A stretch of 64,000 bases of DNA from Flavobacteriaceae bacterium (lineage in GTDB: Bacteria; Bacteroidota; Bacteroidia; Flavobacteriales; Flavobacteriaceae): positions 1-64,000 of the forward strand of contig JABSPK010000017.1 in the NCBI GenBank assembly GCA_013214065.1, given 5' to 3'. The notes beneath the pieces are model-generated. The model did not search any database. It had not been told where the DNA came from and saw only the letters and a program-made list of their open reading frames with translations. The position numbers and the translations under genes are program-made. How positions within the stretch are numbered: position 1 is the stretch's first letter; every line of letters begins with the position of its first letter. Of this stretch, positions 1 through 7,611 are shown piece after piece.

Positions 1-380
1 GTGTTATCGTGTTCATGGATTTTCGAAATCAGATTTTGACGCAAGGCCAAAATGGCCCTACGGCCCAAATCCATCAATTTCACTTCTTCCGAAACATCTT
101 CCCCTACTTCGAAATCGGGCTCGATCTTGCGGGCATCCGACAATGAAATTTCCTCATTGGGTTCTTCGACTTCCCCATCCTCAACGACGATTCGGTTCCT
201 CCAAATCTCCAAATCCCCTTTATCGGGGTTGATGATGATATCGAAGTTCTCATCAGAACCGAACTTTTTCTTTAACGCATTTCGGAAGACATCCTCCAAA
301 ATCGCCATTAAGGTCACCCTATCTATAAACTTATCATCCTTGAACTCTGAAAAGGAATCAATAAGCGCCAGATTTTCCAT
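1..380 (-). CDS. nusA: Transcription termination/antitermination factor NusA, N-terminal part
   Basis: The gene runs off the left edge; 126 codons from the start codon are visible. It begins MENLALIDSFSEFKDDK and contains VTLMAILEDVFRNALKKKFG, the pattern of the NusA N-terminal domain that contacts RNA polymerase. The S1 and KH RNA-binding domains would lie outside the window. It starts 12 bases after the rimP stop codon, and rimP-nusA (usually followed by infB) is a conserved bacterial operon. NusA modulates pausing, termination and antitermination. Identification is firm; only completeness cannot be judged. Confidence 0.93.
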   Translation of the reverse strand, partial: MENLALIDSFSEFKDDKFIDRVTLMAILEDVFRNALKKKFGSDENFDIIINPDKGDLEIWRNRIVVEDGEVEEPNEEISLSDARKIEPDFEVGEDVSEEVKLMDLGRRAILALRQNLISKIHEHDN

Positions 381-392
381 TTTGAACTACAA

Positions 393-854
393 TTAAAATT
401 TTAATACCACTTTAGCTTCTTCGATGTCAGCGTAGCCAATTTCCATTCGCTTCTGCACCGTATGTTTTCCCTTGCCAACCGGCTTGGGTTCACGTGCCTT
501 CCATTCGAGCACGATACCGTCTTTATCACTGGCGGTCAAATTACCTTCGACAGTAGCGCCGTTGGTTCTGACCTCGAGTTTACGTCCTACGTTTTTTTGA
601 AACTGCCTGGGCATTACCAAGGGCGATGTGGCCCCGGCCGACGTGACCTCCAACGCAAAATCGTTTTCCTCACGATCAAGGTTGTGTTCGATGGCCCGAC
701 TGATTTCCATACAATCGCTCAAATTGACCCCTTGATCCCCGTCGAGGACGATCTTGATGCGAAAATCGGCCCCTACTGAAAAGTCGATCAAAAAAAGATC
801 GGGCCTGTTTTCCAGGGCCTTATCCAACAACTCGGTTACCGTCTCTTTGAACAT
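393..854 (-). CDS. rimP: Ribosome maturation factor RimP
   Basis: A 153-residue protein, normal RimP length, which assists 30S subunit maturation in the cytoplasm. The N-terminal half carries LDGDQGVNLSDCMEISRAIE and then FALEVTSAGATSPL, the conserved RimP core. The C-terminal half (about residues 85-153) is the SH3-like domain. The reading frame is open further upstream to 1109, but that extension has no RimP similarity and crosses both the leader hairpin and the predicted promoter, so I start at the ATG at 854. It is the first gene of the rimP-nusA operon. Confidence 0.93.
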   Translation of the reverse strand: MFKETVTELLDKALENRPDLFLIDFSVGADFRIKIVLDGDQGVNLSDCMEISRAIEHNLDREENDFALEVTSAGATSPLVMPRQFQKNVGRKLEVRTNGATVEGNLTASDKDGIVLEWKAREPKPVGKGKHTVQKRMEIGYADIEEAKVVLKF

Positions 855-872
855 CGGATTTTGGTAAAAGAA

Positions 873-893
873 GAGGGGACTCGAAGTCCCCTC
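873..893 (-). promoter_or_regulatory. Hairpin with T-rich tail in the rimP leader (attenuator-like)
   Basis: A perfect 9-bp inverted repeat with a 3-base loop (GAGGGGACT / AGTCCCCTC). On the minus strand it is followed by TTCTTTT, the look of an intrinsic terminator. It lies about 19 bases before the rimP ATG and downstream of the predicted rimP promoter, so it sits inside the 5' leader. It could be a transcription attenuator of the rimP-nusA operon or simply a leader stem. Confidence 0.6.
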
Positions 894-921
894 ATGAATA
901 CGTTGATATCCTTTCAGCGGT

Positions 922-952
922 GCAAATATACGATAAATCATGAGTTTGCAAA
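922..952 (-). promoter_or_regulatory. Predicted promoter of rimP-nusA
   Basis: On the minus strand TATATTTGC (930 to 922) matches the Bacteroidota -7 element TAnnTTTG. A TTTG at 952-949 fits the -33 element, about 18 bases upstream. Transcription would begin near 915, upstream of the leader hairpin and the rimP ATG. Confidence 0.55.
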
Positions 953-1017
953 AATCGAAAGTGTTTAAATATTCCTTACATTTAGAAGGCAAGAAAACCA
1001 CAAACCAAAAGCACGTC

Positions 1018-1668
1018 ATGAAAAAACCAACCCTTTGCATCGTAGTCCTATTCGTATTCGTCTTGAGCGGCTGTTCTTCGTATCTGACCAGTTCGGAAAA
1101 CGTCAGCAACTTAAAGAACGCCTATGAGAAGATCCTCGTAGTCGGCCGGTCAAAAGACAATACCGCCAGGGTTAAGTTCGAAAACAGCATTGTCGCCCAA
1201 TTAAAGGAACAAGGGATACAGGCCATTGCCTCACACAATTCATCACGCATCCTTGACATTACCAAAACGTACAGTGAAAGCGAATTGGCCGCTCTGAAAA
1301 AAGCCTTGTTGGCAAAAGGATTCGATGGCGCCATCGTCACGAATTTGATCAATACCGAAGCCTATACCGATGTCGTCGCGGGTGGCTCATCGACTACTTA
1401 CGTACCGACGCGGGTCGGTCGGTTCGGTCGGTATCTGGCCTACTACCCGATTACCACCTGGGAACCGGACCAACTAAAAAGCGGTACGAAATATATTTTT
1501 GAAAGTAGTCTCTACCGCATCGAGAAAGGAACTGGCGAAAACCTACAATGGGTCGGTCGATTCGAATTGAAAGATCCTTCGAGCTTGAAAACGGCCACGT
1601 CGAATTATGCCAAAGACCTGACCAAGGCATTGATCAAAAGCAGCATATCGAACGGTAGCGGGAATTAA
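1018..1668 (+). CDS. Lipoprotein of unknown function
   Basis: A 216-residue protein with a short basic N-terminus, a hydrophobic stretch and a lipobox (VLSGC, lipidated Cys about residue 19), so it is probably an outer-membrane lipoprotein. The mature part starts with an alternating strand/helix pattern (EKILVVGRSKDNTARVKFE, then IVAQLKEQGIQAI) resembling small lipoproteins of the CsgG/DUF4136 type fold, but I do not recognise a specific family. A glycine- and arginine-rich segment lies near residues 120-140. The ATG at 1018 is chosen because it gives a normal signal peptide; the frame opens earlier at 940. It is divergent from rimP and convergent with the DUF6588 gene, 4 bases away. Confidence 0.8.
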   Translation: MKKPTLCIVVLFVFVLSGCSSYLTSSENVSNLKNAYEKILVVGRSKDNTARVKFENSIVAQLKEQGIQAIASHNSSRILDITKTYSESELAALKKALLAKGFDGAIVTNLINTEAYTDVVAGGSSTTYVPTRVGRFGRYLAYYPITTWEPDQLKSGTKYIFESSLYRIEKGTGENLQWVGRFELKDPSSLKTATSNYAKDLTKALIKSSISNGSGN

Positions 1669-1672
1669 AGTT

Positions 1673-2692
1673 TTATTTCGGCTTCACCAAATTGTAATGG
1701 AGCCCAAAAGCGAGGTTGTTGAATCCTTGGAAGGTATAGTCGAGATTGATCCGGAAACGGGTCAAACGTAGGCTAGCTCCAAGACTGCCTTTCAATCCGG
1801 AAATATCGCCCTGTACATCAAAGGGATCGACAAAATCCAGGGTTTCGGATTCGGTCTCGATCGTGTAAGTGCCCTTGAGTACATAATTGGATTTGCCTCG
1901 CACATAGCCGAAACCACCATATAAATTGAATTTTGGGAATTTCGTCGAGGCCAAACCCTCGATCAACCAGGAGTTCAAAAACGCATCGATACGTTGTCCT
2001 TCACCGGTCACGAACCCATCGGTCTTGAACTCGTATTCAGCATCCAAGCGGGTAAAGGCCCCGAATATCGCAATGGAAACGGGCCAGTTCGACATCGCCT
2101 TGATGCTTTGGCCCAACTCATGCTTAAGCCCAAAACCAAAAATACCCAAGGTCGCATCATCGATTTTCAGTTTGGGAAAAAAACGAAACCCGATTTCCGT
2201 ATCGTGAGGGAGGCCCATCGACGCCTGCACGAAGACATTCGGCAACAGGTTGGTCGAAAACAATCCGATCCCCGTAGGGGCATCAAAAACGAATTCCTCG
2301 CCATTATAGGTGCCGACAAAAGTGACTTCGGAAGTTTCGCTACCTAAGATCGTCGGTATCCGAACCCGGTTCGCTCCTCCCAATACCTCTAAGTTATCGA
2401 TAGCACTGATATCGATTTCCTTGAAAAGTTTCTCACTGGGCACGAAGGACCCATTGGCCACGAGTGCGATATCCAACTCCCACGGTTTTTTGACCTGGGC
2501 AGAATGATTCCATGCCCCTGTAAGTCCATACAACAAACCCTCACTCAGGGGTTCTAGATAAAGTGACGCAAGTTCTTCTGCGGTCTCGACCCCTAAAATC
2601 AGGTAGTTCTTTATTTCCAGGTTGCTTTGGGCCTGGGCCTGGGAGCAGGCCAAGATGGTCAGCAAAAGGCCATATGTGAACCGGCGTCTCAT
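1673..2692 (-). CDS. DUF6588 family outer-membrane protein
   Basis: A 339-residue protein with a signal peptide ending near AQA-Q (residues 19-22). The rest has many alternating strands with aromatic ends (GFGYVRG, INLDYTFQGFNNLAFGLHY) and the terminal pattern of an outer-membrane beta-barrel. Motifs such as GLTGAWNHSAQ and GFRFFPKLKI match what I recall of the Bacteroidota family DUF6588; function unknown. It is the last gene of the efflux operon: its ATG overlaps the stop codon of the channel gene (ATGA), so the two are probably translationally coupled. Confidence 0.75.
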   Translation of the reverse strand: MRRRFTYGLLLTILACSQAQAQSNLEIKNYLILGVETAEELASLYLEPLSEGLLYGLTGAWNHSAQVKKPWELDIALVANGSFVPSEKLFKEIDISAIDNLEVLGGANRVRIPTILGSETSEVTFVGTYNGEEFVFDAPTGIGLFSTNLLPNVFVQASMGLPHDTEIGFRFFPKLKIDDATLGIFGFGLKHELGQSIKAMSNWPVSIAIFGAFTRLDAEYEFKTDGFVTGEGQRIDAFLNSWLIEGLASTKFPKFNLYGGFGYVRGKSNYVLKGTYTIETESETLDFVDPFDVQGDISGLKGSLGASLRLTRFRINLDYTFQGFNNLAFGLHYNLVKPK

Positions 2693-3357
2693 CGTTGTTT
2701 CAAAAACTTTCCGATGACCACAGCGGTAATGATCACCAAATAAAACTGTCCTGTCAGGCCGACCAATATCGCAGCTTTTTGGGCGATGGGGATTACCGGA
2801 ACGATTTCACCATATCCGATGGTCAACAAGGTGATAAAGGAGTAGTACATGATGCCTTCGCTGAACATGACCAGATCATCGGGGTTCAGAATGACCCCTT
2901 GAAAAGCCCCCGGATGCGTCAATTCGATGGACATAAAGAGAAAAAAACCCAAAAATCCCAATGATATATACCCGCTCATCAAGCCGAGTACTACGTTTTT
3001 ACCGACCACCTCGGCTTTCCATACCTGCATGATGATATGCCAGGCGACAACGATATGGAAGATGAAATAAATGGTCAGGCGGATAAAAATATCATTTGGC
3101 GATTCGTGTCGATCGATCAAGGAGCTTCCGAAAATAAAAGCCGAAACGGCGAACAGCCCTAAAAAGAACCAAGCCAGTTTCTTTTTTTTAGAAAGCATGA
3201 GTACCCCGGCCAAAATACTGGTCAGGTACATCAAGGGCAAGACGACCCGGTCGTAAAAGCCCGCGGGAAAGATCAAGGCGCCGAAAAGAATGGCGCATTG
3301 AATGGCCAAGAAAATCTCAAATCGAAATCGGTACAGATAGGCGATCGTCTTGGTCAT
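2689..3357 (-). CDS. Potassium-channel-like membrane protein
   Basis: A 222-residue inner-membrane protein with about five hydrophobic helices (residues 14-34, 38-58, 62-80, 90-112, 121-145), a pore loop, and a final helix at about 196-218. The pore loop carries TIGYGE at residues 179-184, the K+ selectivity-filter signature of the Ion_trans_2 family. Layout resembles an S1-S6 channel without an obvious charged S4 or a cytoplasmic ligand-binding domain. The start is the ATG at 3357; a TTG two codons upstream is less likely. It lies 15 bases after the RND pump gene and overlaps the DUF6588 gene by 4 bases. Confidence 0.8.
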   Translation of the reverse strand: MTKTIAYLYRFRFEIFLAIQCAILFGALIFPAGFYDRVVLPLMYLTSILAGVLMLSKKKKLAWFFLGLFAVSAFIFGSSLIDRHESPNDIFIRLTIYFIFHIVVAWHIIMQVWKAEVVGKNVVLGLMSGYISLGFLGFFLFMSIELTHPGAFQGVILNPDDLVMFSEGIMYYSFITLLTIGYGEIVPVIPIAQKAAILVGLTGQFYLVIITAVVIGKFLKQR

Positions 3358-3372
3358 GGGCAATAGTTTCGA

Positions 3373-6300
3373 TTAATCTTCCAACAGGGCCTCATTGAAT
3401 TCATACCCCTTGTACCCTACTTTGAACAAGGCGCTGTATACCGCAGGAATGAAAAGCAAGGTAATGATGGTCCCGAAAAGCAAGCCCACCATAATGCTGA
3501 CGGCCATACCTTCCCACATTTCACCCCCACTCAAGTATAAGGGGATCAACCCCAGTACGGTTGTGAAGGTCGCCAAGAGTATCGGACGGAACCGTTGCAA
3601 ACAGGCCGCAATCACCGCATCTTGTTCGTTCCTACCCAAATCGCGCTGCTCGATCTCCATACGGTCGATTAGTACAATGGCGTTGTTGATCACGATCCCT
3701 GCCAAGGAAATCACCCCAAGAAAGGGCATGAAACCAAAAGGTTCCTGAAAAACCAACAATCCGATGACCACACCGATGATCGCCAGTGGAATCGTCATGA
3801 CCACCATACCCATTTTTCGGAAGGAGTTGAATTGGATGATCAGCAGCAGTACGATGATAAAACCGGAAACCGGTAGGTAACCGATGACCGAACCCATACT
3901 CTCTGCCGTATTCTCGGCATCGCCCCCAAACTTATAGGAGTAGTTGTCGGGCCAATTCTTTACCTGTTCTTCGAGCCAAGGGGTAATCGCGGCCGTGATC
4001 GCCGAAGCGTTGGCCCCTTCTCGCAGTTCACTACTGATATTAATGGTCCGCCTAAGATCCAGGCGTTTGATTTTGGAATATTGCCATTCCGGAACGATTG
4101 AGGCCACTTGGAGCAAGGGCACACTTTTACCGGTGGATTGCGAATAGATGTTCAGGGTCTCCAACGAGCCCAAGCTTTGTTGTTGGTTCGCATCACTTCG
4201 CATCAGGATCGGGATTGATTTGTCGTCTTCACGATACTCCCCGGTCTGGAAACCATCCAAAACGGTTTGCAGTGAGGTTGCGATATCTTGACTGGTCACC
4301 CCAACCATCTGCGCCCGGTTCTGATCGATCTCGATCAAGAACTTCTTACTCTTCGGCCCCCAATCGTCTTTGATGTTCTTGGTGCCCGAAATGGAAGACA
4401 GCTGGATCTTCACCTGTTCGGAAATTTTAGAAAGCGCATCGGGGTCATCGCCCGAGACCTTGATTTCAATGGGCGTACCACCGCCCCCTGCGGCCAAAAA
4501 GCCCACCTTGATATCGGCATTCGGAAAATTCTCGAAACAGTAGCCGTCGAGTTTTTCGATCATGGCGTTGTTCTCATTAAACGAGATAGTATTCACCAAA
4601 ATATGCGCGTAATTCGAATTCGCCTCATCGGGCGAATACCCCAAGTCATACGATTCGGGACCTTCACCGATATAGGAGGACCAATCGACGATGCCCAATT
4701 CACGATTTCCGTCGATCTTTAATGAATCGGTCATATACTGTTCGATTTGGGCCACCACATGCTGGGTGGTCTCGATCTTGTTGCCTTCGGGGAGATTGAT
4801 ATCCACTGTGATCATGTTCCGATCACTGTCCGGGAAGAAGATGAAAGGTATTTTCGTAAAGCCGAACAAAGACACGAAAAAGGCCAACAAGATCATACCA
4901 ATGACCTTGTATTTATTCCCCAAAGCCCAAAGAATAAGGTCTTTGTAATAGGTCTTCAAGACCAATATGGTCCGATCGATGAGACTGGGTTTCTTTTCTC
5001 CCTTGGGCACCACCTTCAAAAACAGGTAGCAGAACATGGTGATGACCGTCAAGGCGATGATCCAGGATGACATCAAGGCGATCGTGATCACCACGAAAAT
5101 AGGACCTACGATATCACCCATGGTCGTTGGGGATAGGTAGAATGACAAAAATGCGGCCGAGGTAGTCAAGGTCGAGATCAATAAAGGCATCCATAACTCG
5201 GTAAAGGCTTCTATGGCGGCCTGTTTCTTTTCAATACCTTGTTCCAATTTGATCATAATGGTCTCGGCAACGACAATGGCATTGTCGACCAACATCCCCA
5301 AAGCCATGATCAAAGCGGCCAAGGTGACCTGGTTCAAGCCAACGTTGATCAGCCCCATGATCATCAAGGTCATAATGGTCACGATCGGGATCAGACTGGC
5401 GATGACCAGTCCGGTCCGCACCCCCAAGAATACCAGCATCACCAAAAGGACGATGCCGATCGATTGCATGAGGTTGACGATAAAGTCGCTGACCTTCACT
5501 TCAATATAGGTATCCAAAGAAGATACACGTGTCAGCTCCAAACCGACCGGTAGGCGTTCTTGCCAATTGTTGACGATACGGTTCACTTCTTCACCAAGGG
5601 CGACGATATTCTTGTTTTCTTTAAGGTTCACGTGCAAAGAGATGGCCTCACGCCCGTTCACACTGACGATCTGGGTAGGTGGGTCGACATAACCTTTCAC
5701 CACATTGGTGATATCGCCCAATTTGACCAATTGGATGCCGTTACCTACCGGAATCAACATGTCTTTGATGTCATCTACCGAATTGAAATTCCCGGTCGGT
5801 TCGAGAATGATCCGTTCGTCACCGACATTGACCTGACCCCCTGAATTCAATATGTTCGTTGCTCCGATACGCTGTTGTAAAATCGAAGCGGAAAGGTTGT
5901 ACTCCTTAAGCCTTGAATCATCGAACTCCACAAAGACCCGTTCTTCTTGCGCCCCACCCAGTTCGACTTTGGCAGCATCGGGCAGCTTGATCAAGTCGTC
6001 TTTGATATCATCGGCGTATTCTTTCATTTCGGCATACGAATAGCCGTCGGAAGTCAATCCGACCACGATGCCGTACACCTCTCCGATCCCATCGTCGTTA
6101 AGGTTGGGGGTCACCCCACTGGGCAGCCCTTGCAAAGCATTCAGTTTTCTTCGCAAGCGATCCCATACCGCTTGCATATCGGCCTCGGCCACTTCGTCTT
6201 TCAGGGTGACGCTCACTACCGAAAGTCCGGTCCTTGAGGTACTCGACACTTCGTCAAGCTCGGGTAATTCTTGGGCGACCTTTTCGATCTTATCGGTGAC

Positions 6301-6486
6301 CAGCTGCTCGACCCGCTCAGGACTGGCCCCCGGGAATTGGGAGACCACAGTAGCGACCCGCACCGTGTACGGCGGCATGCTGTCACGGGATAGGTTAAGG
6401 TACATGGCCAATCCCAAAAGGATGATCGTAGCCAGCACCATAAAGGTGATCCGATTTTTTTCTATGGAAAACTTTGCGAGGTTCAT
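3373..6486 (-). CDS. RND-family efflux transporter permease
   Basis: A 1037-residue protein, the normal length of a tripartite-pump inner-membrane subunit driven by proton flux. It has the two-fold RND layout: a helix at residues 10-30, a large periplasmic loop, a helix cluster at about 330-520, a second loop, and a final cluster at about 855-1010. The helix-4 signature reads GMLVDNAIVV, and its repeat-2 counterpart reads GIVINNAIVLIDRME. I start at the ATG at 6486 (MNLAKFSIEKNR), the usual N-terminus of this family; an ATG at 6537 would overlap the upstream gene. It lies between genes for a membrane fusion protein and a K+-channel-like protein. Substrate unknown. Confidence 0.93.
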   Translation of the reverse strand: MNLAKFSIEKNRITFMVLATIILLGLAMYLNLSRDSMPPYTVRVATVVSQFPGASPERVEQLVTDKIEKVAQELPELDEVSSTSRTGLSVVSVTLKDEVAEADMQAVWDRLRRKLNALQGLPSGVTPNLNDDGIGEVYGIVVGLTSDGYSYAEMKEYADDIKDDLIKLPDAAKVELGGAQEERVFVEFDDSRLKEYNLSASILQQRIGATNILNSGGQVNVGDERIILEPTGNFNSVDDIKDMLIPVGNGIQLVKLGDITNVVKGYVDPPTQIVSVNGREAISLHVNLKENKNIVALGEEVNRIVNNWQERLPVGLELTRVSSLDTYIEVKVSDFIVNLMQSIGIVLLVMLVFLGVRTGLVIASLIPIVTIMTLMIMGLINVGLNQVTLAALIMALGMLVDNAIVVAETIMIKLEQGIEKKQAAIEAFTELWMPLLISTLTTSAAFLSFYLSPTTMGDIVGPIFVVITIALMSSWIIALTVITMFCYLFLKVVPKGEKKPSLIDRTILVLKTYYKDLILWALGNKYKVIGMILLAFFVSLFGFTKIPFIFFPDSDRNMITVDINLPEGNKIETTQHVVAQIEQYMTDSLKIDGNRELGIVDWSSYIGEGPESYDLGYSPDEANSNYAHILVNTISFNENNAMIEKLDGYCFENFPNADIKVGFLAAGGGGTPIEIKVSGDDPDALSKISEQVKIQLSSISGTKNIKDDWGPKSKKFLIEIDQNRAQMVGVTSQDIATSLQTVLDGFQTGEYREDDKSIPILMRSDANQQQSLGSLETLNIYSQSTGKSVPLLQVASIVPEWQYSKIKRLDLRRTINISSELREGANASAITAAITPWLEEQVKNWPDNYSYKFGGDAENTAESMGSVIGYLPVSGFIIVLLLIIQFNSFRKMGMVVMTIPLAIIGVVIGLLVFQEPFGFMPFLGVISLAGIVINNAIVLIDRMEIEQRDLGRNEQDAVIAACLQRFRPILLATFTTVLGLIPLYLSGGEMWEGMAVSIMVGLLFGTIITLLFIPAVYSALFKVGYKGYEFNEALLED

Positions 6487-6511
6487 GCGGTCGGTTTTAT
6501 CGGATTGGTTT

Positions 6512-7594
6512 CTAGTGCAACTTGATCTTTTGGCCATCGAGCAGTGTCTGCAGCCCTGCCGTTGCGATTTTTTGGCCTTTGCTCAGTCCGGAGGCGATTT
6601 CGAATCCTTCCGCCGAAAGCTTCCCGATCGTGACGCGTTGCTTTTTTACGGTAATCGCATCCCCATTTTCCTCTATTAAGAAAACGAAGCGACCTTCACT
6701 GTCTTCACCGATCGCCTGGGTGGGCACCACCAGCTGATCATTCTTCACCCCTCCGGTCCCGAAATCAAAAGCTACACTGGCTGCCATACCGCTCTTAATG
6801 TCCTCACTGGGATCAACGACCACGATGGTCACCGGGTAAGTCGCCGTATTCGAATCTACGGCGGGTGAAACTTCGGTCACCTTTCCGGCGAAGGTCTGCC
6901 CCGGGATGGCTGAAAAAGTTACCGTGACCCCCATTTCGGTATTCACCCCATTGATCACACTTTCGGGGATGCCCAAAGAGATTTCCATATCGGTTCCTGA
7001 GTTCAATATCGCAACAACCTGGCCCGCTTGGATGTTCTCATCGATCTCTGCCGAAACCGAAGCGATCGTACCGTCTTCAGAGGCGTAGATGTAGCCGTAA
7101 TTGATTTGTTCTTGCTGGATCTCGACCCCACGCTTGGCCGATTTATAACTTTCTTCGGCATTCTTGAACGAATTCTTGGCCGCTTCGAAATCACTTAGCG
7201 AGGAGCTGCCTTTTTCATAAAGGGTGCGCACTCGGTTCAAACTCAGTTTGGCGGTATTGACCTGAGAGGCCGCACTATTCAGCTGGGTGATCGACTGCTC
7301 ATAAGCCAATCGCGATTGCACATTGTCCAACTTGGCCAGCAAATCGCCTTTTTTCACGATCTGCCCCAATTTTAGATCGAATTGGGTAATGATACCCGAA
7401 CTGCGGAAACTCAGGTTGATGATCTTATCGGTGCGCGCCGTTCCCGTGAAGGCGCGGAGTTTTTCACCCCCCAAATAGCCGACCTCTTCAAATTTTACGG
7501 GCCTCAAAGCCTGTTCGGTCTGCTTTTGCTCTTCGGCACAAGAAAGGACCAAAAGGCCGATACTGATCGCAAGTAGTTTTTTATAACGGGTCAT
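6512..7594 (-). CDS. Efflux periplasmic adaptor (membrane fusion) lipoprotein
   Basis: A 360-residue HlyD/AcrA-type adaptor. The N-terminus has a lipobox (LLVLSC, Cys about residue 19), so it is probably anchored by lipid. It continues with a biotinyl-lipoyl-like segment (GQIVKKGDLLAKLD), a coiled-coil hairpin (about residues 95-165), the second half of the lipoyl domain (GTIASVSAEIDENIQAGQ), a beta-barrel domain and a membrane-proximal domain near QKIKLH. It joins the RND pump to the outer-membrane channel and lies between them in the operon, 17 bases after the TolC-fusion gene and 25 bases before the pump. Confidence 0.92.
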   Translation of the reverse strand: MTRYKKLLAISIGLLVLSCAEEQKQTEQALRPVKFEEVGYLGGEKLRAFTGTARTDKIINLSFRSSGIITQFDLKLGQIVKKGDLLAKLDNVQSRLAYEQSITQLNSAASQVNTAKLSLNRVRTLYEKGSSSLSDFEAAKNSFKNAEESYKSAKRGVEIQQEQINYGYIYASEDGTIASVSAEIDENIQAGQVVAILNSGTDMEISLGIPESVINGVNTEMGVTVTFSAIPGQTFAGKVTEVSPAVDSNTATYPVTIVVVDPSEDIKSGMAASVAFDFGTGGVKNDQLVVPTQAIGEDSEGRFVFLIEENGDAITVKKQRVTIGKLSAEGFEIASGLSKGQKIATAGLQTLLDGQKIKLH

Positions 7595-7611
7595 ACTCCA
7601 AATTTTGCTGG

